Source of the DNA: Ophiura sarsii
Lineage: Eukaryota > Echinodermata > Ophiuroidea > Amphilepidida > Ophiuridae
NCBI GenBank assembly: GCA_035610835.1
Contig: CM069449.1
Span: 57,511,782 to 57,575,781 of the forward strand
Direction of reading: 5' to 3'
DNA: 64,000 bases
This document shows, piece after piece, positions 44,867 to 56,631 of this stretch (positions are counted from its first letter, which is position 1; each line of letters starts with the position of its first letter). The notes below the pieces were generated by a model, which saw only the letters and a list, made by a program, of their open reading frames with translations, was not told the origin of the DNA and ran no database searches. A program made the translations under genes and the position numbers.

Positions 44867-46461
44867 AGCGTGTTTCTGCTGGGGAGGAAACCGCTAATAA
44901 ACGCTAAGTTTGCCCAGTAGAAACAGGCAGAACCCGGCCAATAATCGGTATTTTTGGTAATCCCAAAAACCTTCACAAACCAGGTATGGAACCGGCAATA
45001 ATCGGCAATAAACCCAATAGAAACAAAAAGGCGATTAATCTTAGCAGTTTGCGCAGTGAACCGTGTCACGCTGTGTTATACACATTGTGCAGCAATCTTT
45101 TTCAGGTGCGGTGGCATTGTTCGGTATTACAAAAGGTCAAATGCCGTGGCCCATCGACTAGGATCGATAAACTAAGCGGTAACTTTTCGCGAGTAACAGG
45201 GATTATATTAAAAAAACGACCGATTAAAACTTAGCGTTTATTAACGTTTACTTTTTGCAGTGCCCTAGGTCAGAAGTCACAAACTGGTCCAAAAAAAAGT
45301 TTCACTTCTAATAATGTTGAGAAATGCACCAATTCTGATTAAACGGGACAAAACTTAAGTTTTACACACTTAATGACCCACAAACTATATATTGTTGGAA
45401 AGCTTAAGATTCAAGGTTTTTTATTTTTGCCAAAAAGAATCAAATTATACAGGGTGTGTACAATTTTTACAGGGTGGAACATAAACAATTTGATCGTTTT
45501 TGCTCCTCACAAAATAGTTTGATAGTTTGTACAATTAGGGTTTAGCTGAAAATAGGCACCAAAATCAGAACAACCGCAGAAGGTGCTACCAAATTTGCTA
45601 AGAATCATTTGCCTAAAATGTACACAGGAAAAGTACAGGGTGTCTAAAATTATGATGAAATAATGCATAAAATGAATGTTTGTATATAATATTCTATGAA
45701 ATTTAGTTAGCATGGACCATTTAATTTAAAAGAAAATGGTTATCAAAATGAACTACATGAATATCGTTAATTCCTTTTATTTTGAATACAGGGTGGTCCA
45801 AAATAGGTCTAAATAGCAATTTTTTCATAAATCTATGAACAATTCTGTGAAGAAACACTTCTGGCTTTTTTAGTTAATTTTTTTACTACCCAGGGTAGAA
45901 AAGGACCTAAGAGTCACACAAATAAAATAGAGAGACTGCGATTTGGCCATTGTTTAATCAATAAAATGAATAAAACTGTGTATTTTTTACATTAAAACAC
46001 TCCCTGAATTGAACATCATATTCTAGTAGAGAATGTCTAGATAACAATTCAATATTAGTATTCATAGTAGCAGGCACATGTTATTAACACATATGAGAAG
46101 TTTGAAAACTTTCCTATGTATACTTTTAAAATGGCATCAATTTCAAAAGTTCTAGTTTTCCGCTATTTTGTGTACAAACCTATGGGCGCCTCATCCACCG
46201 GCTCCTCATCCACCGCTCCCACCCTTGACTCACTCGACGTTTAGATTGATAACTTCACTGTTGTTAAACATGTGGCTTTAATTCTTTTTTTATTCGGTAG
46301 CTGGATAAATTGTCTTTAATATGATACCAAAAATGTTATGTTTTTTCGACAACTTCTATTTAAAATAGAGACGCGTATCACGATTTTAAGGATTTTTTGA
46401 AACGATCCCACCTTATTTGATATACCTATTAGTGACCTGTGACCCCTAGCAGAAACACGCT
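44867..46461. mobile_element. Inserted TIR element, 1.6 kb, AGCGTGTTTCTGCT ends
   Basis: Its ends are agcgtgtttctgctgggg and cccctagcagaaacacgct. Flanks are ccattg on the left and tattagagtt on the right. Compared with the unbroken right arm (ccattggagtt), a 3-4 bp ATT(G/A) duplication is possible. Repeats of the aataatcggcaataaaccca type lie behind the left end (44938-45015). No transposase frame was seen; the 105-codon minus frame at 44752-45069 crosses the boundary and is not real. Confidence 0.65.
45448..45800. repeat. Cluster of mariner-type left ends
   Basis: TACAGGGTG occurs four times in the same orientation (about 45449, 45469, 45635 and 45789), each followed by a different sequence. 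These look like degraded or nested Tc1/mariner-type termini whose partners are lost. Confidence 0.45.
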
Positions 46462-47628
46462 TATTAGAGTTATGCAACTCAAGCTTTGGAATGTGACAAT
46501 TGTAAGAATGACCTTTCATGTAAAATAGAAAACATCAAGTCGGGCCAGCAATCACAACATTTTACTCTCGGGTAAGATAAATCAAATAATAGATCATTCT
46601 AGTAACCCAGAGAACTAAGTAAAAATGTCTCAACTTCCATAGGTGTTTGTGACATTATGCCTGCTCCATTTTGATTATTGTCTGTGCATTTATGTATTTC
46701 CGCCTGTAAACCAGTTCCTACACGCTGTTCCTTGGTGGATACGGAACACAAACTGCTGCTGAACTGTCTTCTTAATATAAAACCAAATCATTCACCGATA
46801 CACGCGTTAAAATCACTTTACAATATATCGTCAGGTATAAACTAGGACATGCACACTTAGGCTATACATACACTGGTTCTTGACGAGTGAATATTGCCGG
46901 GTAAAGATTGAGAGATCAGCAGACATGTGCTCACGAATTGCGGCTGCCTCTTGCTATTGTGATGGCTCTACCTATGAGCAAGATATTCATTAAATCACCA
47001 ATATTAAACCTAATGAAAATCTAACATAATTAAATAAGCCAAATGGTTATGAGCCTTAAAGGTAGATGTTGTGATTGCTGGCCCGACTTGATGTTTTCTA
47101 TTTTACATGAAAGGTCATCCTTAAAATTGTCACATTCCAAAGTTTGATATGCATAACTCCAATGGTTCTTATTTTAGAAGCACACGGTCACAAGAAAGTT
47201 GCCCATTGAGCAGTACACAACCTGGCAGGTAGTTAACCACCTTTGGTACTAATTCACCACATTTGTTCCTATAATTTATAAATGGAACCTTTCGGGCCCA
47301 TAAAATTTTACAGACATAATGAAAAGAATGTGGGGATTCTTCTGATATAAGAACATCTTGATTTGAAGGGGAAAAAACATAGCCAAAAACAGTGATCTGA
47401 ACTTACACACCTAATCAGTTCGTGCATATATTACTCATAGGTAGCAGATATTTTAGGTACACATACATTGTTGGTTCATGTGAAAAGTTCCCGATATGTT
47501 TAATCACCAGAATCACCAGACTTTTATGGCGAAAGTAAAAAACCTAATTTTTAAACCTTTTTTGCAAATGTTGACAGTTAGGACAAAATAAAATACTTCT
47601 ACTGCTCCGACTTATAATAGTTATTTAT

Positions 47629-47894
47629 TATGTTCCCACTCCCTTATCACTTATGGACCGGTTTTTTGACATTTCGCCGGTAATAATTCATCTAAGGATA
47701 GGATGTGTCTATTTCCCACTATGTGGTCCAAATAAAAGACTGCAAAGGACATAATTATGCCCCAAGGGCATAAACTAACCTTCATAACCCTGAAAACGGA
47801 CCACATAGTCAGCGGTTGACAAAATCTTAGACGGTTAATTACCGGCGAAATGTCAAAATCACCGGTCCAAAAGTGTTAAGGGATGGGAACATTA
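47629..47894. mobile_element. TIR element, GTTCCCA...GGACCGGT ends, 265 bp
   Basis: The left end has tatgttcccactcccttatc, then tatggaccggttttttgac and atttcgccggtaat. It is mirrored at the right by attaccggcgaaatgtcaaa, atcaccggtccaaaa and gggatgggaacatta. The arms are about 60 bp. Confidence 0.8.
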
Positions 47895-48521
47895 CAAGTA
47901 TAACCGATGAGCCTCCAAAGGTTCTTCCTGACGTATCATGTTGTATTTTTAACCTCAATCAACATAATTCTTATCAATAATAATAGCTCGAGAACCACTC
48001 TCCTATAAAGAATTGACACTCGGCAGCCCACGTTGTATTAATACCCACTTCATCGAAGTCGTCCTTTGACAAGCACAACTGTTCTGCCACGGCATGGGTT
48101 CCGATGATTGATATCCGTGATCTAGTTAAGGAATTCCACTGACTAGTAGTATAGAAACATGATAAAGGGGGTAAATAGATGAAATATATTCCGGTAAATA
48201 GTATTGAACTGGCAGAGTTGGGCTAATGTAAAATATGTTTAAAAATAGGGCATATATAATGATTGTCCTCATTTACGTTTATTTCTGTTATTTGAATGAG
48301 TAGAAAAATTATTATGTTCGAAGACTTCTTTCGGTTCGACTTCCTTTATATGAACCATACCATTATTGTTGTTAAATTAACTGATAGGTTTGACCATATA
48401 AATACGCTTATCAACAAAATAGTCCCTTAATTGTTATTTGATTCACACTTGATGTAGAGGATGCAGTACTAAAATGCAACTTGTCTGTTCAGTAAAGCGA
48501 TGATCAAAATAATTAAAGAGC
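47895..48521. other. No gene recognised
   Basis: No supported feature. Confidence 0.35.
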
Positions 48522-49290
48522 TATGTTCCAAAAGGGATCAACTCCATATTAAGTGAAACAGGAGAAAAGCAACGTTTTTTAAATTATGGATGTAACACTT
48601 CTTTGATTATGCTAATTGTCTGCCATATGAAAGATACCTTACGTGTAAGCTTAAAAACAGGTTTGATTTCATTTTTTAATTTTCACTGTATTTCCTATGT
48701 CATTCTCTATTTTCGGAAACTAGTGGAGTTGATCCCTTTTGGAACATAAATGTTTTGACCAATTTTCAAAAACCACTTTACTAAACAATCGTTTTATCCA
48801 ATTAAGGTACACCTGAAAGACATTATTGAATCACATTGAAAGTAGAAAACCGGATTCAAATATCTCTTCAACTTTTTAAATTATGCAATTTTGTTTTTTC
48901 TTGAAAAACTTGAAAATTTGGACAATTTGGCACTTTTTTTGAAATAACAACACTTCTGTTTGTGTGCAATTTTAAAAATAATTATCTCATACATTATACG
49001 TTTTCTTCATTGCATTTCATTAAGGACATTCCTATAAACGGTTTATTATGATAAAAGAACCATAATTTTTATTTCTACCATTTTGGCTTACAAAATAGTG
49101 AATTATATTCAAATTTCCGGAAACTTCCGGAAATTACCGGACATTTCCGGAAATTACCGAGGCCACAACTTTTGACCCGAACATGCTAAAGATGTAGAAC
49201 AAACTTTAAAAGATGTATTTCGTAATTCACTTTCATGTTCCGCACCTAACTCAATTTCGACTAAAAGTGGAGTTGATCCCTTTTGGAATA
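48522..49290. mobile_element. TIR element(s) with three GGAGTTGATCCCTTTTGGAA ends
   Basis: Tatgttccaaaagggatcaa (48522) has two inverted partners, at 48724-48748 and 49268-49290, both reading tggagttgatcccttttgga. Either a small 227-bp element sits at one end of a 769-bp relative, or an internal copy of the terminus was duplicated. Confidence 0.65.
49111..49160 (+). repeat. Exact 10-bp tandem array, AAATTTCCGG
   Basis: Five consecutive 10-bp units end at 49120, 49130, 49140, 49150 and 49160: aaatttccgg, aaacttccgg, aaattaccgg, acatttccgg, aaattaccga. Each carries a CCGG/CCGGAA core. Confidence 0.85.
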
Positions 49291-49395
49291 GAGTTCTTCT
49301 GGTTACAGTAACTCATTAATGATTAAAATAAGAACATTGTGTGACACTTTAAGCACAGCCTACATTGCAATATCTTCTATATGGGTTGTGTCCCA

Positions 49396-49432
49396 TGATT
49401 TCTTTAGTAGGTCCTAATAACTAAAGAAATCA
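49396..49432. repeat. Perfect 13-bp hairpin
   Basis: Tgatttctttagt (49396-49408) and actaaagaaatca (49420-49432) are exact complements with an 11-nt loop. Confidence 0.7.
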
Positions 49433-49570
49433 TCGGACAAAATATACGACCCCTAGTGTGAGATGTGTCCTCTTTAATTTATTATTATTTCAAATACAAA
49501 TACTTAGATAATAATATAAGTTTAGATTTTAATGTTGTTTGTAGGTAGGGTGGTGCAAAATGGGAACAAT

Positions 49571-49815
49571 TGTACTTTAGGTGCAAGATACTGGTATACT
49601 AGTGTATCGCACGATACTGGCACATGAAAGTTGCCAGAATCGCTCTATATTGGAACACTAATTTGTGCTACCAGTAGTGATTTGTCCCAGTATTGAACGA
49701 TACTGGTACGTAGTTGTGTTCCAGTATCGCTCGACTGACCTGTACCAGTGTCGAAAAGATACTGGGTGTTCCAGCATCGGCCAATACTAGTACAGTCCAA
49801 AATCTGGGACGTAAA
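49571..49815. mobile_element. Palindrome-array element, copy C
   Basis: It starts tgtactttaggtgcaagat and ends aatctgggacgtaaaagtta, matching the terminal inverted repeats of copy B with some changes. Palindromic cores of the CCAGTATCG-N2-CGATACTGG type start near 49599, 49634, 49687, 49721, 49745 and 49771, most of them 24-53 bp apart. The 65-codon minus-strand frame is a shadow of the array. Confidence 0.75.
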
Positions 49816-50309
49816 AGTTACGTATAAGCCATGGTGGTCCATGCAAAACTAGATTACGTAAATTATCAAAAAAAGTTCTAGTGGAGGGATGAATCCTTCC
49901 CGTCTTCGCAATTTACACACAACCCATGTGACCGTGCAAGTCTCTCAATGTTGTCTATCATTTTATAAAGATGGCGACCATATTTAATGACGCGGTTAAC
50001 CAGTGTAGTTCTTGTTGCCTATGTGACCTGACAGTATGGATATGCCTTTTTATTTATATTCAATCACAAACAAATCCACCATCATACATAAACCAGACAT
50101 ACAGGTTAACGTTTTTCTTCGATTTCGATGCAAAGGTAATCTACTGATTACTCTGAATTTGTCTTAATATCGACTTTTCAAATATAAAAAATGGAAAAGC
50201 GTTAGTGTATAATATTAAATGATAAACAGCCATAGGAAACGTCTACACCATGAAATGTATTGATAAGTAAAAGTAGGTTTTCGTTTCAAGTGATGTCTTC
50301 CAATTGCTG

Positions 50310-50590
50310 TCACAAGGCAGCTACCTGTTATCACTGCTATTACCAGTCAGTGCCGGTTTTATTGCAATTGTCATTTGCCATGAAGACAGGCACAAGTGTT
50401 TGGTCGTGTCAATAGGTCTGTTGATTGATACATATGGTCTGGCTGGGGAATTACACGGACTTATAAAGAAATGTGGCAGGCGTTAAGATGGCTTCCGTTA
50501 AACATCGTAAAATTGGGTCAGGCTATATTAGTAAAAAAGGAACTAAATCTGTTCCATTTCGTTGTATTGTACTTGAAGTTTACCCAATCT
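50310..50590 (+). repeat. Dispersed repeat, partner at 58170-58400
   Basis: Both copies contain gcanctacctgntatc, gtgtcaat(a/t)gg(t/c)ctgttgatacat, gagtcacgctata/gggtcaggctata and aatcngttccatttc in the same order, with substantial divergence between. The 60-codon frame 50304-50486 is broken in the partner copy, so I do not call a gene. Confidence 0.6.
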
Positions 50591-50710
50591 TACTATCGAA
50601 TTCTTAACAAGGGAAGCACGTCAAATCTTATCTAGATAAACTCATTACATTTTCATAAGTGGACAATAAGATCATTCTCAAACATTCATTACAGAAGTCA
50701 TACTAGACAT

Positions 50711-50834
50711 TTATTTTCCAAATAAAATGTTCCAATAAAATTGTCCAAATAAAATGTTTTAAAAGAAGAAGAAAAAATCCAAATAAAAATGTTCAAACGA
50801 TATTTTCAAAATAAAATGTTCCAAATAAAAATTG
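50711..50834 (+). repeat. Degenerate tandem of CCAAATAAAATGTT
   Basis: Six diverged units (ccaaataaaatgtt, ccaataaaattgt, ccaaataaaatgtt, ccaaataaaaatgtt, caaaataaaatgtt, ccaaataaaaattgt) with a short GAAGAAGAAA insertion. Confidence 0.7.
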
Positions 50835-51207
50835 TCGTGCGTGTGTACACATTTCAAATGAATTACCTACCCGTGGCAACACAAATATTTCACAAAAAGA
50901 CACCCAATAAGAAAATTTGACTAATAATGAGAAATAATGTTCACACCATACTTTTCACAGAAGTGTCCAATTCGTTATAATTCAATAATTCACTTCATAA
51001 AAATAAGAATCTAGGTCAGCGCATTATTACGCAACCAATTTAAAAGAAACATATTTCTCAAAATTATGGGTAACTCATATTTTGAGCGTTCTTGTGGTAA
51101 TGAGTTTTGTGTGTCGTTGTTAGAACCTTCTTTATTGAATTGTCTGTCTTATTGCGGATGTTATATTTCTAATTATCTTTCAGCTATTGCTTTTACGATT
51201 AGGAAAA

Positions 51208-51450
51208 TTAGCATCCTCTTGCTGCCCACTTCCCGTATTTAGCTCTAGCGCCCTCTTTGGCTTGAGTGTTGTACAGGCAGATAGTAAATGATTGATGTTC
51301 GCTAGATACTGACATTTTCTCAAGTCTTAAATGTTTGTCTTTACCTGTCGCTAAGGCTCGAAATTCAATTCTACGGGCAAACGGACCTGGGTCATTCGGG
51401 TCATTCCACCAGGTTGGGATACAGTCATATTTTAGTGAAGCATGAGGCAA
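51208..51450 (-). CDS. Very weak exon candidate, unknown product
   Basis: An 80-codon minus-strand frame includes YDCIPTWWNDPNDPGPFARR and then IEFRALATG. Part-way along it has a consensus 5' splice site (GACAG|GTAAAG at 51339-51347), so a coding exon could end at 51345. Composition is protein-like, but there is no ATG near the start, no convincing acceptor and no recognised domain. The downstream part (gggcgctagagctaaatacg) looks repeat-like. Confidence 0.12.
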   Translation of the reverse strand: MPHASLKYDCIPTWWNDPNDPGPFARRIEFRALATGKDKHLRLEKMSVSSEHQSFTICLYNTQAKEGARAKYGKWAARGC

Positions 51451-51789
51451 GATTTAGGTTTTCAATAAAACAATAACATTTATTCTATTAAATTTAGATC
51501 TAACTTCCAGAATTTAGATAAACCTTTAAAACGATACCAAATATGATGCATGAAATACTTTCGTTTCTCAGGTACGGTGTAAAATAGGTACTAAAATGAG
51601 GAAAAAAATCTGGAAAAGTGTGACATGAATGAAAAACAATGGAAAATAATAATTTAATTACATGTTTTAGTTGTTACATTTGTATATCGCTCTTGTTTAA
51701 ATAGTTTCACAAAACAGACCAACCTTTCATTATAATTATTCTTTTCATCTATATTTCACCATTAAACGCTTGTTTTAGCTTTTTAAAAA

Positions 51790-52370
51790 ATTACCTGTGT
51801 GGACGTAACAATTGGTGTAAACATTTGACACGTTCTAATCTGTGCATGTAGTGTATTTAATTCACCTTAAAATAAATAAAAAAAGTGTTGCAACTGCTAG
51901 CTTCTGGCACCATCTCATAAATGAGCACAAGAATGTTAAACAAATAATTATATTTTTATCATTCTGGTGCCACAATAAGGTAATTTTGGACATGGTGTAA
52001 ACTGTTACGTCCACACAACTTTGAAACATTTTCTGTTGCAGCTGCTAGGTACACCCAGTATAAGGACCCTGTGTCAACTATCTTGATGTCCCAAATGACA
52101 TACACATGGCAAGATTGGCTTGTAAAGCTGCTTCTCTAGATTATGATACTCTGAAAATGTGGTGTAAATGTTACGTTTACACTAGGATAAATTACAAAAC
52201 CTGAATTCATAGCATGTTTTAAAGTATCTTCAAAGTTGAAACTTGTTGAAATAGTAAACAACACCGTGTCTTGATGATGCATATAAGATTTGTATGTTTA
52301 AGTACATTACAACTGAAATTATGAAATAACTTAAATTGGACGTAACATTGGCACGGTGTCAATGTTACAG
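51790..52370. repeat. Cluster of (T)GGACGTAACA / TGTTACGTCCAC motifs
   Basis: GTGTGGACGTAACA (51797), GTGTAAACTGTTACGTCCACAC (51992, written here as GTGTAAACTG then TTACGTCCACAC), GTGTAAATGTTACG (52163) and GGACGTAACATTGG (52339) alternate in orientation. The first pair would make a MITE of about 220 bp, and the rest may belong to a larger relative. Confidence 0.45.
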
Positions 52371-52930
52371 CCGAAAAAGTCAATGGTAATTCGCACACTT
52401 AAAAATTTGGTAGCGTACAAACAGCAGTATGGTTTACCACATAAAAATGCTTAACATATTTATGATTCTTAACAATTTATGTCAGGTTAGAATGCTGTGA
52501 AAGTAAATATTTCTTTTTTTAAGCACTTTTAACTTGTTAGTATTATGTCACACTGTGAATTCCAACCTGATGGAATGATACACCTGCTCATGCTGGGTCG
52601 GTCGGTCCAGTGTTTTTGTGGGGTTTTTTTTGGTTTTTTGACTTTTCCCCTTGAAAATGACTGTAAATATCAAATAAATCTGTAAAAATCTTGCCGTATT
52701 TTGAAAAACTCGATTTGGGTCAGTATTAATTTGCACGTGAAAGAAATGCTAGTTAAGAAGATATTCCTGACAAAAATTGAAGGATTTCAATTCAGTAATT
52801 GAGTGATTCCTTGGCGAATTATTTACATTGTCTGCAATGGGAAAATGGTTAACTTTACGTAGTTTCAAAGTAATATAAGTCAGCTCTCTCGGAGGAAAAC
52901 CATCAAGTTCAGACCATGAATTGCAATGTA
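52021..52930. other. No gene recognised
   Basis: Apart from the motif cluster at its left side, nothing supported. Confidence 0.35.
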
Positions 52931-52932
52931 CA

Positions 52933-53560
52933 AGGGTCGGTCAATAAGTAATGAAAATGATGATGGTATGGATGCATGGGTGATTCTATCGACAGATAGT
53001 GTGATCAATACAACGTGTGAAACGTTGTCTTTCAAACAATACGCTTTTGGATTTCTAGTTATGAACTATGACGTTATAGCATTAGCTTAAAGTAAGTACA
53101 CTTCGGACACTGCCTGAAATCTGTCAATATTTAGCTGGATATGTAATAGGTTGAAATTTGGGTGGGTTGATACATTTGGGTAAATATTTATTAAATTGCT
53201 TCTCCTTACTTTTTCCACTTATACTACATATTTCAAATTACACAAGGATTAAAGTTATTGTGTTAGATATCATAATATGCAAAAACGAAATCGGGATTTA
53301 CTTGCTTGTGTCATGTTATGAAATCTTCATACCACGTGTTTCATACAACCAATTTAAATGTCCCGCAAAATAACTGATTTAGCAGTGTCTAAAGTGTATT
53401 TTCTTTAAGCTAATGCTAGTTCATACTCAGAAATCCAAAAGTGTATTGTTTGAAAGACAAAAGGTTCATACTTTGTATCGATCACACTATCCCTCAATAG
53501 AATCACTGCGAATCATGCATCCCATACCATGATCACTTTCATTACTTGATGACCAACCCT
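52933..53560. mobile_element. Mariner-like TIR element, about 628 bp
   Basis: The left end agggtcggtcaataagtaat is mirrored by attacttgatgaccaaccct. The arms of about 170 bp also share tgatggtatgg, atagtgtgatcnatacaa, ctttcaaacaatacnctttt and ttatgaacta. GGGTNGGTCA-type termini fit Tc1/mariner derivatives; a TA target is visible only on the left. The centre (53158-53373) holds a short frame without a recognised motif. A half copy is at 21012-21145. Confidence 0.7.
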
Positions 53561-53579
53561 CGGACAAAGGGATATGCCT

Positions 53580-54090
53580 ATTGTCCCGTAATAGTTAGTT
53601 TGTTATATTTTGACACCTCATTTGTCACAATAGCAGCAATATTGAAGAAGCAGTGGCCATATTAATAAACAAAATTGGTGCAGTTTCCATTGTTGCACTT
53701 AACCTATACTGATGAAAAAAGTAAATCTAAAGTGTACTACTTCTTTCTCTCCATGAAAGGTTTTTTGAGTTACAAGGAAGGCTCCACGGAAATGAAGGGG
53801 CAGCAGTTGGCTTACAAACATTACGATTAATACTGGTCATTGTAAAGGATGAGTCTCACACGTAGATACAGGTTTTGGGAACAAATAATTATTTGGATTA
53901 TGATTGTCTTTTTATGGAGAGAAAGAAGAGGTACACTTTAGATTTACTGTTTTGTTTACGCTCTTTTCATGGGTATAGGGTTTGCAACAATGGAAACTGC
54001 ATCATTTTTTTATTCAAATGGCCACCGCTTCATCAATATGGGTCCTATTGTGACAAACCGGGTGTCAAAATCCGCGGGAGGAAATGCCAT
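53580..54090. mobile_element. Long-TIR element, about 510 bp
   Basis: Arms 53600-53760 and 53909-54080 are inverted copies. Shared words include ttgtcacaatag, gcagtggccat, cagtttccattgttgca and agtaaatctaaagtgtac, then ttctttctctccat. The 115-codon frame at 53875-54222 runs through the right arm into the next element and is not a gene. Confidence 0.65.
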
Positions 54091-54329
54091 GTTCATTCCC
54101 ACTTGTTGAATTTCTTCAGTGTCCTAAGAATGAAACACGGAACGTTTCGAAAAAATTGGATCCTTTCTTTTTGTGCAGAGTCAATTATGTCGACATTTAA
54201 GAGCGACTTTTTTCTAAGTTGACAAACTTTTGGACACGCCATCTCTTGGATTTTGCCTAAAATTTTGGGAGGTGAAAGACATTTAGTAGTTATGTAAAGA
54301 TATGGTATTAAAAAATTCAGCAACCCTCT

Positions 54330-54343
54330 GTTGCCATGGCAAC
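54330..54343. promoter_or_regulatory. Perfect X-box-like palindrome, left arm
   Basis: GTTGCCATGGCAAC, mirrored at 58023-58036 in the opposite arm. It fits the RFX consensus and is identical to the 14-mer at 15808-15821 in an otherwise different element. Confidence 0.35.
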
Positions 54344-54904
54344 GGGCCTATCTTGTTTTTGCTCATTTTAGGGGAAAATCCTCCTAATTATACTGATTTC
54401 AGCAACGAAAAAAGTACAAAGTTTGGCAGAACCCTACACCAAGGTGGTAGAATTTTTGCCCAAACTGACTTCATGAATGAGTTGCCCTATCTTTGGTCTA
54501 ACAAACAACTGATTTAAAAAAGTAAGTGTTGCCAGATTGATACCCTGTTGCCATGTTCAAATATCACATTTTGCGGAAGTTGAAAAAGTCAGATAATACC
54601 TGACCGACTTGAAGTTGCTACAGTTCCCCTCGAGGTGATTTGTTTTTCTTTGTGCTTTGTGTTTATAACAAAGACCTAATACCCTTTGAGTTTATTCAAG
54701 AAAAAAAATGGGCAAACCCGGCGCTTACGTATCACGTGACCTGATGTCACACGATCCGATTTGAGGAAAATTACATAGTTGGGTATATACGGGGGTTACC
54801 GTGCACCCCCAGGAATCCCCCAAACCAATTGTTTGTATTCCTTTCATGGTCCTTAAACATATTCAGTATGTTACCAAAAATAATGTTGGTATGCTAAGGG
54901 GTTA

Positions 54905-55570
54905 TTTAAGATGGCGTCGAAAATGGCCGCCAAAAGTTCAAATTTCCTAAAATGACATATATCAATCAAATGTGGGATCAAAATGTATGGTAAAAGTATA
55001 GTTTTAATAGTGGGATGTATGTATTAGACCACTAGGCACTTATATCCAGTACTTTGGCTTTGTTAACATACATAAATCCAAGATGGCCGCCAAAATGGCC
55101 GCCAAAAATGCTAAAATTCCATATATTGGCATATATCAACCCAACATGTATGATCAGAGTATAGTTTTAACAATGGGATGTATGTAGTATACCCCCAGCA
55201 GCTGATATGCAGCAGTTTTGCTTTGTTTACATACTTTAAATCCAAAATGGCCGCCAGAATGATGGCCAAAATTCCATGATATGGCATAATAATAACCAAA
55301 ATGCATTGAAAATATAGTTTTTAACAATGGGATGTACATCACTAGTAACTCATATCCAGTATTTTTGTATGTTAAAACATACTTAAAAATCCAAAATGGC
55401 TGCCAAAATGGGTCCCAAAATGGCTGTGAATTTTTTCAAATTCCCTAAAATAGGATAATAGCAACCTACATGTACGATGAAAATATAGTCTTAGTATGTA
55501 TTAGACCACTAGTAACTGCTTGCTATCCAGTATTTTTGCTTTGTAATAACATGGCCGCTAAAATGGCCAT
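54905..55570 (+). repeat. Minisatellite of about 155-165 bp units with AAAATGGCCGCC
   Basis: Four diverged units share aatccaagatggccgccaaa, a tgggatgtatgta phrase, gtatagttttaa, and ttgctttgtt(t/a)acata. Each unit carries one to three AAAATGGCCGCC- or AAGATGGC-type words, resembling the CCAT core of YY1 sites. Inverted units occur at 56400-56620 and 57240-57420. Confidence 0.7.
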
Positions 55571-55894
55571 TGTAATTTAGTAAATGTAAACAAATAGTTT
55601 ATTAGAGTGTGTATTTAGCATCACATTCTCCAAATAGTATGTTCTAAACTGCTAAGCTATTGCATTTATATATAAGGCACTTTATAAATGCTCATTTGTA
55701 TTGTATATTGTATTGTATTGTGACCTGTAGGCTGTAAGTATTTAAGGTAACATCCTGAATATTATGTTTTGGGACCATGAAAAGAAGTCACAAAAGTTGG
55801 TTTTGGGGAGTCCTGGGGGTGCATGATAACCCCTGTCTGTATACCCGACTTTGTCGTTTTCCTTAAATCAGATAGTGTGACTTACAGGTCACAA

Positions 55895-56347
55895 TACATT
55901 GGATGTATCAGAATGAACTATACCGAGGCAATATGATTTATTACGGTATGAATTAAATCGATATTGTTCAAAACGTTTTCACATAATTTTATATCTTGCC
56001 CAAACGCCCAGCTTTCATAAGAATTTAGATTTTTGAAAATCGGACATTTCTTATGGAAAATACAGACTTTCTGGTAAAGATGGTAGATTTCAATTTTGGT
56101 CGAAATGATCAATTTAAAAAATAAAAGCAGTTGACATAAAATATGCATAAGATGAAACCATGCGTTAATCATATTTGCCGATGGCTTTTCAAGGTCTGTG
56201 AATTCTTTGAGCTAACAAATTGAAAACACATTTTTCATCGATCATGTTCACCTTCATATTGCAGGTGTTTAAATTTAAAACAATAATCATTTTGTATTTT
56301 TTATATATTTTAGAAACACGGTATAGTTCATTCTGATACACCCTGTA
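55895..56347. mobile_element. Nested Tc1/mariner-type element
   Basis: The left end TA-CATTGGATGTATCAGAATG then AACTATACCG mirrors the right end CGGTATAGTTCATTCTGATA then CACCCTG-TA. It interrupts the centre of the larger element between inverted copies of aaatgctcatttgtattgta. Confidence 0.7.
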
Positions 56348-56631
56348 CTTCAATATACAATACAAATGAGCATTTATAAAATACTGGATAGTAGTTACTA
56401 GTGGTCTAATACATACATCCAATAGTTAAAACTATATTTTCATCGTACATTTTGGTTAATATTATGCAATTTTATAGATTTTTGACCAATTTTGGCCATC
56501 AATCTGGCAGCCAATTTGGATTTAAAGTATGTAATCAAATCAAAGCAAAAAATGCTGCATGAGCTTCTAGGGGTCTAACACATACATCCCATTGTTAAAA
56601 CTATACTCTGATCATACATGTTGGGTTGACA

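Larger units (their letters stand above)
44707..47319. mobile_element. Palindromic element split by a 1.6-kb insertion
   Basis: The left arm consists of 44707-44866 plus 46462-46560. The right arm is 47063-47319. Joined, the left pieces mirror the right arm continuously through catgtctgtaaaat, gaaaggttccattta, ggtgaattagt, gggcaactttcttgtga, aagaaccattg, gagttatgca, ggaatgtgacaatt and gggccagcaatcacaaca. The right arm shows no interruption at the matching point, which dates the 44867-46461 segment as an insertion. The unpaired centre is about 500 bp. Confidence 0.75.

Noticed and set aside
53875..54222. 115-codon plus-strand frame
   Set aside because: It runs from the arm of one inverted-repeat element into the end of the next, and no domain is recognisable.
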